Source: Lentimicrobiaceae bacterium
GTDB taxonomy: Bacteria; Bacteroidota; Bacteroidia; Bacteroidales; UBA4417
NCBI GenBank assembly: GCA_028697555.1
Contig: JAQVEX010000027.1
Span: 1 to 34,646, forward strand
DNA: 34,646 nt
Direction of reading: 5' to 3'
The notes beneath the pieces are model-generated. The model saw only the letters and a program-made list of their open reading frames with translations. It did no database searches and was not told where the DNA came from. The position numbers and the translations under genes were made by a program. The first letter of the stretch is position 1; every line of letters begins with the position of its first letter. This document shows, piece by piece, positions 24,421 to 33,053 of the stretch.

Positions 24421-25587
24421 ATGGAATTTATAAGAAAAAAAATCTCGTTTGTGTTGGTGGCAATTGCGTTGCTGATGAGTTCTTATTTGTTCGGTCAGAG
24501 CAAAAACAAGTGGATGGAAAATGTTTTGGTCGAAACTCGACTTAACTATGGCTTTTTGATAAATCACCATTTGGAAATGGAAATTTATAACAGCCATTTT
24601 CCTATGTTTGAAGTAAATATAGGGAAAGAAACTTTTGGCAAAAAACGTTGGCATTCTTATTATTTGTATCCGTTTTTAGGACTTAGTTATCAGTATTCGC
24701 ATTTGGGCAATTCTAATATTTTAGGGAGCTCTCATGCAGTTTTTCCATATATCAATTATCCTTTGTTTCGCAACGGTCGCGAGTCATTAAATTTTCGTGT
24801 AGGATTAGGATTGGCGTATCTTACCAAGTGCTACGACCGTATTGATAATTACAAGTACATTGCAATTGGCTCGCATATAAATGCGGCAGCCAATTTTATT
24901 TTGGAGTATCGCTACGAAGTTTCAACGCGGTTACAAACTTCAATAGGACTATCGCTAACTCACTTTTCAAACGGTTCTACCAAAAATCCCAACTACGGAA
25001 TAAATATTCCCACAATCGATGCTTCGTTGGCATACCGACTCAAGCGAAAAGAAAATTACAGAGAGTATAAGATACTGCCCGACTTGTACATTTTTGAGTT
25101 TCCAAAACCTAAATCCTTTGATTTTAATGCAAACTTCAACGTTGCCTTTAAGGACATGGAAAACATCAACAACCGAAAATTTATGATTTACAATTTTGCT
25201 TTTACCACAATGAAACGAATTTCGTACAAGAGTAGTTTTGGTGTGGCTCTTGATGTAACATCTCACGGAGCCGATTACTACATGGCAGATTACGATAGCA
25301 TTGAATACAAACGTGAGAGTCAGCTTCTTAGGCTTGGTGGAAGTGCGATGTACAAACTAAGCATGTCGAAATTGCATTACTACGGCGGATTTGGATTTTA
25401 TTTTAGTGGAAAAGTCGTTCTTTGGGAATCGTATTTTAAAATTGGTTTACAGTACGATATAAATGATTTTTTGTTTGCCGATTTAACGCTTAGAACCAAT
25501 TTTGGCAAAGCCGATTTTGTAGGTTTAGGCTTGGGTTATAAGTTTACTTACTATGGAGATGGAAGGAAGCATAGAGGTGGTGGGTGA
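24421..25587 (+). CDS. PagL-like acyloxyacyl hydrolase / outer-membrane barrel
   Basis: I chose ATG 24421 (388 residues) over an upstream TTG at 24313, because it starts a proper signal peptide (MEFIRKK...LFGQ, cleavage near 26). The segment LTHFSNGSTKNPNYGINIP (179-197) matches the lipid A 3-O-deacylase PagL motif HxSN, giving His181 and Ser183 as likely active-site residues. The rest is a series of amphipathic strands, longer than PagL of Proteobacteria but in the range of Bacteroidota relatives. A role in lipid A trimming is inferred. The natural barrel end seems to be GLGYKFTYY; the last residues, ending HRGGG, and the stop codon lie in the GGTGGTGGGTGA start of the heptamer array. Confidence 0.75.
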   Translation: MEFIRKKISFVLVAIALLMSSYLFGQSKNKWMENVLVETRLNYGFLINHHLEMEIYNSHFPMFEVNIGKETFGKKRWHSYYLYPFLGLSYQYSHLGNSNILGSSHAVFPYINYPLFRNGRESLNFRVGLGLAYLTKCYDRIDNYKYIAIGSHINAAANFILEYRYEVSTRLQTSIGLSLTHFSNGSTKNPNYGINIPTIDASLAYRLKRKENYREYKILPDLYIFEFPKPKSFDFNANFNVAFKDMENINNRKFMIYNFAFTTMKRISYKSSFGVALDVTSHGADYYMADYDSIEYKRESQLLRLGGSAMYKLSMSKLHYYGGFGFYFSGKVVLWESYFKIGLQYDINDFLFADLTLRTNFGKADFVGLGLGYKFTYYGDGRKHRGGG

Positions 25588-25860
25588 ATGGTGAATGGTG
25601 AATGGTGATGGGTGATGGGTGATGGGTGATGAGTGATTCGACATTTTCGGTCATTGAGTGCCGATATTGAGCGAAGCGAGATATCGGTGTATCGAAATGC
25701 CGAAAATGGTGGTTGGAAGTTCTGAGTTCTGAGTTCTGAGTCAGGAGTTTAAATACTCGTAACTCGTAACTCCAAACTTAGAACTAACACGCAACTCGCA
25801 CCACGTAACACGCAACCCGCAACACGAATCCGCCAACAGCTAATAGCCAATAGCTAACTT
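25574..25860 (+). repeat. Heptamer-repeat interval R4
   Basis: This 333-bp gap has no gene. The array begins inside the preceding gene and runs GGTGAAT and GGTGATG words, the 71-bp palindromic element (25639-25709), GTTCTGA words (25719-25740), ACTCGTA words (25755-25776), ACGCAAC and CCGCAAC words, and finally GCCAACA/GCTAATA/GCCAATA/GCTAAC words to about 25858. The part at 25715-25788 is an imperfect inverted repeat with 36-bp arms. Confidence 0.85.
25639..25709 (+). repeat. 71-bp palindromic element, copy A
   Basis: The outer arms CATTTTCGG and CCGAAAATG are complementary, as are the inner arms CCGATAT and ATATCGG around a GAGCGAAGCGAG tip. It is identical over 71 bp to 33125-33195. REP-like or MITE-like in form; no coding capacity. 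Confidence 0.85.
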
Positions 25861-25893
25861 TATCGGACAACAATAATTTTAATAATAATTTGT

Positions 25894-25901
25894 TACTTTT
25901 G
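25894..25901 (+). promoter_or_regulatory. Bacteroidota -7 promoter box for the GIN-domain gene
   Basis: TACTTTTG matches TAnnTTTG 19 bp before the ATG at 25921, just after the repeat interval ends. The leader would be short, about 13 nt. No clear -33 element. Confidence 0.45.
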
Positions 25902-25920
25902 AGACCATTACATAATTAAG

Positions 25921-26667
25921 ATGAAAAAACTAAGTTACATACTGATATTATTTGTCGCTGTAGCCTTGTTGAGCTCCTGTTCCGATAGTCATTGGTTTGA
26001 TTTTGCCAAAAGTACGGGCGAAATTGTCAGAATTGAGCGTCCATTGGAAGGCACATTTGACACTTTGGTTTTTAACGATAACATAAACGTTGAGATTACA
26101 ATTGGCAACGAATATAAGTTGGAATTGGAAGGCGGAGAAAATTTACTGCCCGGGATTGAAACTTCCGTTAAAGATAGCACTATTACTTTTTCCAATAAAA
26201 ACAGATTTAATTGGGTTAGGTCGTACAAGCCAAAAATTAATGCATATCTGACTTTACCTTTCATTTCGCAAATGAGATACAAATCGGTAGGCACTATAAC
26301 CAATACGGGTACTATTATGCAACCTTATCTTGATATACTGGGGACAGGCGGTTCGGGTTATATTAAACTTAACCTTAATGTCAACGAACTTAAATTAGCT
26401 TTGGTAAACGGAGCCATTGATGCCGACCTAAAAGGCAGAGTTGGAGCTCTTTACGCTTTTAACGACGGATTAGGCGTTTTTAGATGCTATGAGCTTAATA
26501 CAGGATTTTTGTACATTACTAATAAAGCTGCAAACAACTGCTACGTTACTGCTACTAACACTATTGAATACGTAATTGAAGGCGTTGGAGATATTTACCT
26601 AAAAGGCAATCCACCTAATATAAGCGGTACTGCAAGTGGAGGAGGAAAATTGGTGATGAGTGAATAG
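25921..26667 (+). CDS. GIN-domain (DUF2807) lipoprotein
   Basis: This 248-residue protein has a lipoprotein signal peptide with lipobox LSSC (Cys20), so it is probably anchored in the outer membrane. The mature part matches the putative adhesin-head GIN domain (DUF2807): FDTLVFNDNINVEITIGNEYKLELEGGENLLPGI-type strands, then the repetitive beta-helix pattern with LKLALVNGAIDADLKGRVGAL and YVIEGVGDIYLKGNP. The molecular role of the family is unknown. The last four codons and the stop (GTG ATG AGT GAA TAG) are indistinguishable from the GTGATGA/GTGAATA words of the following heptamer array, so its C-terminus was probably rewritten by the repeat. Confidence 0.85.
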   Translation: MKKLSYILILFVAVALLSSCSDSHWFDFAKSTGEIVRIERPLEGTFDTLVFNDNINVEITIGNEYKLELEGGENLLPGIETSVKDSTITFSNKNRFNWVRSYKPKINAYLTLPFISQMRYKSVGTITNTGTIMQPYLDILGTGGSGYIKLNLNVNELKLALVNGAIDADLKGRVGALYAFNDGLGVFRCYELNTGFLYITNKAANNCYVTATNTIEYVIEGVGDIYLKGNPPNISGTASGGGKLVMSE

Positions 26668-26934
26668 TGGTGGGTGGTGGTTGGAGAATGGTGGTGGGTG
26701 GTGGCTTGTCCCGAGAATTCGGGAGTGGTGGATGGTGAGTGGTGAGTGGTGGCTTGTCCCGAGAATTCGGGAGTGATGGGTGATGAGTGGTGAGTGGTTG
26801 GAAGTCAGGAGTTCTGTCCCGAAGTTTCGGGAGAGTTCTGAGTATCGAGTACCGTGACTCCTAACTCGTAACTCCTCACTCAGAACTAGCCAAAAGCCAA
26901 CGGCTAACAGCCAACAGCTATATTGTTAAATATT

Positions 26935-27003
26935 CGCTTTGCAAAAGCGAGCGAGCGTCAATAAAAAAAATCTGCTGGCGCGCTTTTGTAAAGCGTGCCT
27001 ACA
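26935..27003 (+). repeat. Paired-palindrome element, copy A (degenerate)
   Basis: The first hairpin is shortened (CGCTTT-GCA-AAAGCG) and the second (26974 onward) has two mismatches in its right arm. The left arm TGCTGGCGCGCTTT is unchanged. Confidence 0.7.
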
Positions 27004-27113
27004 AACTCGAAACTCGAAACTCGAAACTCCTAACTAACCCGCAACTCGTAACCCGTAACCCGCAACCCATAACAGCCCATTACTCCAAAGTGTCTCATTT
27101 TGAGACTTTAGCA

Positions 27114-27187
27114 CCCGCTCGCTTTGCAAAAGCGAGCGAGCGTCGATAATAAAAATTTGCTGGCGCGCTTTTGTAAAGCGTGCCGGC
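27114..27187 (+). repeat. Paired-palindrome element, copy B
   Basis: The first hairpin has a perfect 10-bp stem, CGCTCGCTTT-GCA-AAAGCGAGCG. The second, TGCTGGCGCGCTTT-TGT-AAAGCGTGCCGGCA, pairs over 14 positions with two wobbles. A spacer of about 17 A/T-rich bases separates them. The form recalls paired REP elements. Confidence 0.8.
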
Positions 27188-27500
27188 AAACTCGAAACTC
27201 GCAACTCGAAACTCCTAACTAACCCGCAACTCGTAACCCGTAACCCGTAACTCGAAACTCCTAACTAACCCGTAACCCGTAACCCGCACCTCGCACCTCG
27301 CACCCCGCACCCCGCAACTCGTAACTCGCAACCCGTACCCCGTACCCCGTACCCCGCAACCCATAACAGCCAATTACTGCAAAATTTCTCATTTTGAGAA
27401 TTTAGTGTTTCTAGTTACACTTCAATATTTCGGCTACTATTTTTTGTTTCAACATTTCGGCTAAGCTAACAACCACAGCGCAAAGCTCGAAGTTGCAACC

Positions 27501-27545
27501 AATTTTTAATTACAAATTAAAAATTGTTAAAAAATTTTTAACAAT
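27501..27545 (+). other. AT-only palindromes upstream of the giant T9SS gene
   Basis: AATTTTTAATT at 27501-27511 and its exact complement at 27515-27525 form an 11-bp stem with an ACA loop. A second, imperfect palindrome (TTGTTAAAAAATTTTTAAACAA) follows at 27524-27545. It lies just upstream of the promoter at 27573-27580 and could be an operator, an UP-like element or an insulator; the role is unknown. Confidence 0.5.
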
Positions 27546-27572
27546 TTTTTAACATGGAAATAAAATTAATAT

Positions 27573-27580
27573 ACTTTTGT
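27573..27580 (+). promoter_or_regulatory. Bacteroidota -7 promoter box for the giant T9SS gene
   Basis: TACTTTTG matches TAnnTTTG exactly, 80 bp before the ATG at 27661. A T-rich run (27546-27551) sits where a -33 element would be. Confidence 0.5.
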
Positions 27581-27660
27581 GCCTTATAGTTTTTCTGCAA
27601 CACCTTGGTTCAGACAAACTAACAGTATTAAAACCAATTATTAATTAATCAATTCAAGCT

Positions 27661-30600
27661 ATGAAAAAAATTGTACTCTTAGCTACATTTATTGTAGGCA
27701 TGGCATTTAGCACTGTTTCTTATGGTCAAACATTAGCATACACGTTTGATCTTAACAACCTAACCTACACACAAGATTTTACTATCCCGAGCTACCCCTA
27801 CGAAATTTATCCAACAGGTTGGAAAGGAATTAAAGCAGGTGGTACGTACCACTACTACGAAATAGGCGAAGATATTCCATTGGATTGCACAACCGGTGAA
27901 GGCGCAGATAATTCTGGCGTTTACCTTGTTGGTCCGCCTTATTATAGTAATTTCACCGAAAGAGCTTTTGGCTCAAGGGCTGATGAAATGATAGTTCCGG
28001 CTTTTGGAGCTGTATTTAAAAACAATACGGGTTATAAAATTATCAAAATTGATTTCTCGGGTTTTTGCGAACAATGGCGTACCGGAGGTTACTCTTACGT
28101 TCATGAAATTACATATTTTGAAATTAGCTTTAATGCTAACGACCTTTACGATCCTGATGCAACTTGGATAAAATTAAGCAGTTTTGACCTTAAAGAAATT
28201 AGACATGATCTTTCGACCGCATCACAAGGTATAGATGGTAACTTGGATGATAACAGGGAATATATTAGTGCAAGCTACGAAAATGCACAGTGGCAACCAG
28301 GCAGTAATATGTGGATACGCTGGACTGATGTCGATGACGATGGCTTAGACGCACTAATGGCTATTGACGACCTTTGTATTACGGTTACTCCTGACGTTAA
28401 GGCTATTCCGCAAGGGATTGCACACAATTTCGACCTTTACAACATGACCTATAATCAAAATTTCGACGGTATGGGAACCGGCGGGACAAACTATCCTACA
28501 GGTTGGTTAGGATTTCAAGGTGGTGGCAACAATCCAATAATGATAGGTACAACCCTTCCGATAGAAGTTACTGACGGCTCAAGTGGAAATGGGGGCATGT
28601 TCAATGTTGGTACATCCGGCGAAAACGATAGAGCTTTGGGGTCAGTATCCTTTTATGGGATGACGGTTCCGGTATTCGGAGCTGTATTAAAAAACAGTAC
28701 ATGCAGAACTATTTCAAAATTAGACTTCTCGGGCTATTGCGAGCAATGGCGTACCGGTGGTATGAGTAGCATAGATGAGGTTCATAAGTTTGAAATCAGC
28801 AATGACGCTACTTGCCTTAATGACACTAGTGCCACCTGGTCAAGGGTGAGCAGTTTTGACCTTAAAGAAAAGTTAACAACCACAAACGGTTCGTACGCAG
28901 TAAATGGTAACTTGGCTGACAACAAGATGCAAATTACTGCATCTGTAATTGTAGACTGGCCACATAACACAAAAGTGTGGATACGTTGGTCTGACGACCA
29001 AGTATTTGCCAACAACTCATTATTAGCTATCGACGACCTTTCAATTACAGCCACTTTGGCAGACCCAGTATTAAACGTTACTCGTCCCGATATAGGGGCT
29101 AGATGGGAACAAGGCTCAACTTACCATATTAGATGGCTACAAGCAAGTATTGTCGATGGTGTTAAAATTGAAATTAAAAATACTGCATCAAGCACTTGGA
29201 ATACCTTAGCAGAAAACATAACTCCAACTAATGGCTTTTGGGCTTGGAACATTCCTGCCGACTACCCAACGGGTACCTATAAAATTAAGTTAACAGCAGG
29301 TTCAAAAGTAGCAGAGAGCGTAATTTTTAATATTGTAGCACCTATCCTACAAGTAGCACATGTATTTGACGTTAACAACGCAACCTACAATGAAAATTTC
29401 GACGGCATGGGACCCACCGGAACAAATTATCTAACAGGTTGGAAGGGAGTTGGTATATATCATGCTGGTGGTAGTAGCAATCTTCTGTTACAAATTTCCA
29501 ACGGTGATCCAGCCGTTGCCGGCGAAGTATTCAATACCGGTTCATCCGGCGATACCGATAGAGCTTTGGGAACAAGAACAAACGAATCACAGTCACGGCA
29601 GCCATGTATCGGAGCTGTATTTAAAAACAATACCGGCTCAAGTATTAAATATATTGATTTCTCCGGTTTTTGCGAACAATGGAGCACAGTAGGATGGAAT
29701 CCTATGTCCGGTAGCTACGATGAGGTTCATGCTTTTGAAGTCAGTTTCAATGCTAGAGATATTGACGATAAATTGGCTACTTGGGAATCTGTTAATTTTC
29801 ACCTTTATGAAATTGTAAAGAATAGTTACCAAACTGTAGCTGTAGATGGTAATTCGGATACTTACAGAAAACCTATAAGTAATAATAATTATTATACAAA
29901 CCATAATTGGGAACAAGGTGCCAATATGTGGATACGCTGGACTGACGACGATCCAAAAAAGGGCAAAAATTCACTACTTGCTATCGACGACCTTTCAATT
30001 GCAGTTACTCCGGCTCCGTTTATAAATGTTATTTCCCCAAAAACAGGAGATAAATGGCAAGGAGGCTCGTACTTTAATATTAAATGGTCGCATGCAGGTA
30101 TGACCGAAGGTGTAAAAATTGAACTAAAAAATTTAACAGCCGGCTCAGAATGGACAACCTTAGCCGAAAACGTACCTATAAGTAAAGGCTCTTGGGAATG
30201 GGCAATTCCGCACAGTCAACAGGTAGCTTCGTACAGAATTAGATTAACAGCCGGTGGAATATCTGTGGAGAGTGAAATTTTTTCTGTTGAAAATAGATAT
30301 ATATTCATTGAAGCTCCCGGAGTTATTGGCGAACTTAATAAATGGGTAAAAGGCACTACACATGATATTGTGTGGGCTATAGCTGAAGTTATGTCGGGTA
30401 ACGTAAAAATAGAACTTACCCGCAATGCATCTGCAGCTAATCCCGTTTGGGAAGTGCTTGTAGCTTCGGTTCCGGTAGCAAACCGAGCTTGGACTTGGAA
30501 TATTACGCAAGACGCAAGCAACGACTGTAAGATTAGAATAACGCATGAATTACGCGATTATTCGGCAGAAAGTGTGACATTTAGTATTATAGACCCTGCA

Positions 30601-32709
30601 GATGTGCCTAAAATATTTATTTCCGAATATATAGTAGGTTCAGGCAATAATAAAGCCATTGAAATATACAACGGTACAGGTGATGCTATTAATTTGCCTA
30701 AATTGAAAGTTCTGGTTTATCCGTCTAATAGCATTTATAGGAGGGAATGGAGTTTTGGAACTCAATACCTTGCCGCAGGAAATGCTTATGTTATATATAA
30801 TCACGGTGCCAATGCAGGTATTAAAGATTACGGCGATGACGAATATTCATATTTATTTGAATCTGTTAATGGTGACGATGCTATTGCAGTTCATTACGAT
30901 GGTGTACTTTGCGATTTGTTTGGAAAAATAGGAGATAATCCTGCTAGCGGAGCTTGGGATGTTGCAGGTGTAGCCGATGCTACAAAAAACAAAACCCTGT
31001 TACGCAAGCTTAATGTAACTAAAGGTAATTACATGCCTAAAAGCTCTTTCGGAACAACAGCCGAAAATAGCGAATGGGTAGTTAAGGAAACGGATTATTT
31101 TGGCAACGTAGGTGGTTTTGGTGCAGTTTTAACACACGGTGCCAATACCGGCTTAGATGCCAGCTACGATTTACCTATAAGCGATGCTATTGATACTACA
31201 TTCAATCTTATTATTAATAATAACACTGTTGATGTAAATTCAAATTTGAATAATGTAAACAATTTAGTACTAAAAGAATTAGGAAATACAACATTTACAA
31301 TTCAACCCAATGTTAACTTAAATATTGCCGGTAGTATTTTTAGTAAGATGCCTATAGCATACCCGCCAAATGCTCCTGCTACTGCCAGCTTTGATGTTTT
31401 AAGCGATAATACGGGTACAGGCACATTTTTACACAATTTTACAGCAAACGGAAATATAAAAAGGTATATTTCGGGCAATGCAATTCTCACTGCAAATTGC
31501 TACCACGGTGTAAGTGTTCCGCTAGTACAAAGTGCAAATCCGCAAAGCGGTCTGTTTATGGGCTCATATTTGTACAGTTTCAACGAATCACTCAACCAAT
31601 GGGAAGGTATGGGTTCATCTACTACTAACGCTTTAGACGTAACCAAAGGATATTTGATATACTATCCCGGCGATAATAAAACATACAATTTTAACGGCAC
31701 TTTTAATTACGACCAATTCACAATACCATACACAGCAACGGATGCAGATAAAGGTTTTAACTTCATACCTAATCCTTATCCTTCGCATATCGATTTTTCA
31801 GAAATTGAAAATTTCCCAGCCAGCTTATCACCAGGTTTTTGGGTATGGGATAATGGCAACTACAGAGCTTATAACGTTCCTGCCGGAACGGGTACAACCA
31901 CAAATTACGATACTATTTCCATAGGTCAGGCGTTTTTCGTTAGAGCCACAGGTGCAGGTATACTGTCACTTACCAATAAATGTAGAGTAGGCAATAAAAC
32001 AGGCAAATTAACACCTTTTTATAGCACGGGTAATCAACGTAACACCTTACGTATAGCCGCCAATGGCAATCAGTTGCAGGACGAAATACTATTTGTTTTC
32101 GATAATAAATGGAATTTAGGCACAGACGAAGGCGATATGGTTAAAATGGTAGGTTCGGAAGAAGCGCCACAACTTAGCAGCATCAACGCCGATAACGAAA
32201 AACTAACGCTTAATACCTTGCCGTTAAATAGGTACGAAACAAATATACCGCTTAACTTTACACTCAGCGCATCAACACAAGTAAAATTTGTAGCCGATAT
32301 CAGTAGTCTACAAAACGATATTACACCTTACTTGATTGACAAAAAAGAAAACAGAACAGTAAACCTACGTCAAAATCCTGCTTACACTTTCAATCATGCA
32401 TACACAGATAACGACAACCGCTTTGAATTAAAACTTGTAAACGCCGTATATTCCACACCCTACGATTTGGCAGACGAAAACATGATTTATGTAAATAGCA
32501 ATAATCAAATTGTTATTTCCATACCCGACATGCAAAACACCAAAACTATGGTCAATATATACGATATGCAAGGTAAGTTAGTTAGCAGCAATTCGGTTTA
32601 TTTGACTGACACCTTCGTAACTCAAGCACCATTTGTTTCGGGTGTTTATATGGTAAGTGTGGTTAATTCAACGCAAACTGTGAATAAAAAGGTCGTTGTT
32701 ACCCGTTAG
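27661..32709 (+). CDS. Giant multidomain T9SS surface protein with lamin-tail domain
   Basis: This 1682-residue protein has a signal peptide at 1-23 (ending SYGQ). Three copies of a beta-sandwich domain of about 215 residues follow (about 26-243, 254-465, 564-784), each with F-PTGW, GAVFKNNTG, IDFSG(F/Y)CEQWR, ATW and MWIRWTD...AIDDL-type segments. This is the sandwich often found with lamin-tail domains and secreted nucleases in Bacteroidota. Three Kre9/Ser-Thr-rich GPI-type Ig-like domains (about 471-561, 788-875, 881-980) contain W-QG-Y-I-W and VKIE(L/I) motifs. A lamin-tail domain spans about 981-1130 (IFISEYIVGSGNNKAIEIYN). A beta-rich region and a T9SS type A sorting domain (about 1611-1682, ending KKVVVTR) complete it. 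No catalytic domain was recognised; an adhesive or structural surface role is likely. Confidence 0.85.
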   Translation: MKKIVLLATFIVGMAFSTVSYGQTLAYTFDLNNLTYTQDFTIPSYPYEIYPTGWKGIKAGGTYHYYEIGEDIPLDCTTGEGADNSGVYLVGPPYYSNFTERAFGSRADEMIVPAFGAVFKNNTGYKIIKIDFSGFCEQWRTGGYSYVHEITYFEISFNANDLYDPDATWIKLSSFDLKEIRHDLSTASQGIDGNLDDNREYISASYENAQWQPGSNMWIRWTDVDDDGLDALMAIDDLCITVTPDVKAIPQGIAHNFDLYNMTYNQNFDGMGTGGTNYPTGWLGFQGGGNNPIMIGTTLPIEVTDGSSGNGGMFNVGTSGENDRALGSVSFYGMTVPVFGAVLKNSTCRTISKLDFSGYCEQWRTGGMSSIDEVHKFEISNDATCLNDTSATWSRVSSFDLKEKLTTTNGSYAVNGNLADNKMQITASVIVDWPHNTKVWIRWSDDQVFANNSLLAIDDLSITATLADPVLNVTRPDIGARWEQGSTYHIRWLQASIVDGVKIEIKNTASSTWNTLAENITPTNGFWAWNIPADYPTGTYKIKLTAGSKVAESVIFNIVAPILQVAHVFDVNNATYNENFDGMGPTGTNYLTGWKGVGIYHAGGSSNLLLQISNGDPAVAGEVFNTGSSGDTDRALGTRTNESQSRQPCIGAVFKNNTGSSIKYIDFSGFCEQWSTVGWNPMSGSYDEVHAFEVSFNARDIDDKLATWESVNFHLYEIVKNSYQTVAVDGNSDTYRKPISNNNYYTNHNWEQGANMWIRWTDDDPKKGKNSLLAIDDLSIAVTPAPFINVISPKTGDKWQGGSYFNIKWSHAGMTEGVKIELKNLTAGSEWTTLAENVPISKGSWEWAIPHSQQVASYRIRLTAGGISVESEIFSVENRYIFIEAPGVIGELNKWVKGTTHDIVWAIAEVMSGNVKIELTRNASAANPVWEVLVASVPVANRAWTWNITQDASNDCKIRITHELRDYSAESVTFSIIDPADVPKIFISEYIVGSGNNKAIEIYNGTGDAINLPKLKVLVYPSNSIYRREWSFGTQYLAAGNAYVIYNHGANAGIKDYGDDEYSYLFESVNGDDAIAVHYDGVLCDLFGKIGDNPASGAWDVAGVADATKNKTLLRKLNVTKGNYMPKSSFGTTAENSEWVVKETDYFGNVGGFGAVLTHGANTGLDASYDLPISDAIDTTFNLIINNNTVDVNSNLNNVNNLVLKELGNTTFTIQPNVNLNIAGSIFSKMPIAYPPNAPATASFDVLSDNTGTGTFLHNFTANGNIKRYISGNAILTANCYHGVSVPLVQSANPQSGLFMGSYLYSFNESLNQWEGMGSSTTNALDVTKGYLIYYPGDNKTYNFNGTFNYDQFTIPYTATDADKGFNFIPNPYPSHIDFSEIENFPASLSPGFWVWDNGNYRAYNVPAGTGTTTNYDTISIGQAFFVRATGAGILSLTNKCRVGNKTGKLTPFYSTGNQRNTLRIAANGNQLQDEILFVFDNKWNLGTDEGDMVKMVGSEEAPQLSSINADNEKLTLNTLPLNRYETNIPLNFTLSASTQVKFVADISSLQNDITPYLIDKKENRTVNLRQNPAYTFNHAYTDNDNRFELKLVNAVYSTPYDLADENMIYVNSNNQIVISIPDMQNTKTMVNIYDMQGKLVSSNSVYLTDTFVTQAPFVSGVYMVSVVNSTQTVNKKVVVTR

Positions 32710-32714
32710 AATAA

Positions 32715-32800
32715 GTTGCGTGGTACGTGTTGCGTGTTGCGTGTTGCGTGTTGCGTGGTTCGGGATAACCCGCAACTCGTAACCCGTAACAGCCAATTAA
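32715..32800 (+). repeat. Heptamer-repeat interval R6
   Basis: The 110-bp gap between the giant gene and the small CTERM-like gene contains four to five GCGTGTT heptamers (about 32729-32756), then TTCGGGATAACCCGCAAC, ACTCGTA and CCGTAAC words and AACAGCCAATTA. The GTGTTGC words are complementary to the GCAAC words that follow. The array does not remove the possibility of co-transcription of the two flanking genes. Confidence 0.8.
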
Positions 32801-32819
32801 AAACAAAAAAACATCAGAT

Positions 32820-33053
32820 ATGAAAACAACACTAAAAACAATCTTACTAGTAATTGTACTAACATTAGGCGTACAATTTTATTTATCGGCACAAACGCCA
32901 CCAAAACCACCTACTGAAGCCACTGACGGAGGAAAGAATGGTATCGTAGGAGGAGCCCCAATAGGTAGCGGTATTGTAGTATTGCTAACTCTTGCCGGAG
33001 CCTACGGCGGATATAAATTGTATAAAAACGCAAACGAAGAGAAGGAGGAATAG
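32820..33053 (+). CDS. Small secreted protein with CTERM-like C-terminal tail
   Basis: This 77-residue protein has a signal peptide (1-25, ending LSAQ), a short Pro/Gly-rich middle (TPPKPPTEATDGGKNG) and a C-terminal hydrophobic segment GIVVLLTLAGAYGGYKLYK preceded by APIGSG. The tail recalls the PID-CTERM type sorting signals of Bacteroidota (P-I-D/G-G, then a membrane segment with AYG and basic residues), though Asp is replaced by Gly-Ser and the end NEEKEE is acidic. Such short proteins often follow T9SS genes. The function is unknown and the family link is from memory. The start is an ATG after an A-rich run. Confidence 0.65.
   Translation: MKTTLKTILLVIVLTLGVQFYLSAQTPPKPPTEATDGGKNGIVGGAPIGSGIVVLLTLAGAYGGYKLYKNANEEKEE

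Larger units (their letters stand above)
26656..27410 (+). repeat. Heptamer-repeat interval R5, the largest
   Basis: This fills most of the 993-bp gap before the giant T9SS gene. It contains GTGGTGG/GTGATGR words, two TCCCGA-GAAT-TCGGGA boxes (26709-26724, 26757-26772), a TCCCGAAGTTTCGGGA box (26817-26832), GTTCTGA words, ACTCGTA/ACTCCTA words, CCAACAG words and a duplicated module. The module is (paired hairpins)-(heptamers)-CATAACAGCC-(TCTCA hairpin)-TTTAG, at 26935-27112 and 27114-27404. The second module carries 109 extra bases of heptamers such as CCCGTAC and CGCACCT. No gene was seen. Confidence 0.88.

Noticed and set aside
26656-27410. CRISPR array
   Set aside because: The repeat unit is 7 bp with no unique spacers, and no cas genes are present.
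27524-27550. Rho-independent terminator upstream of the giant T9SS gene
   Set aside because: The palindrome is almost only A and T and contains a bulge, so the stem would be weak; it is listed only as palindromic DNA.
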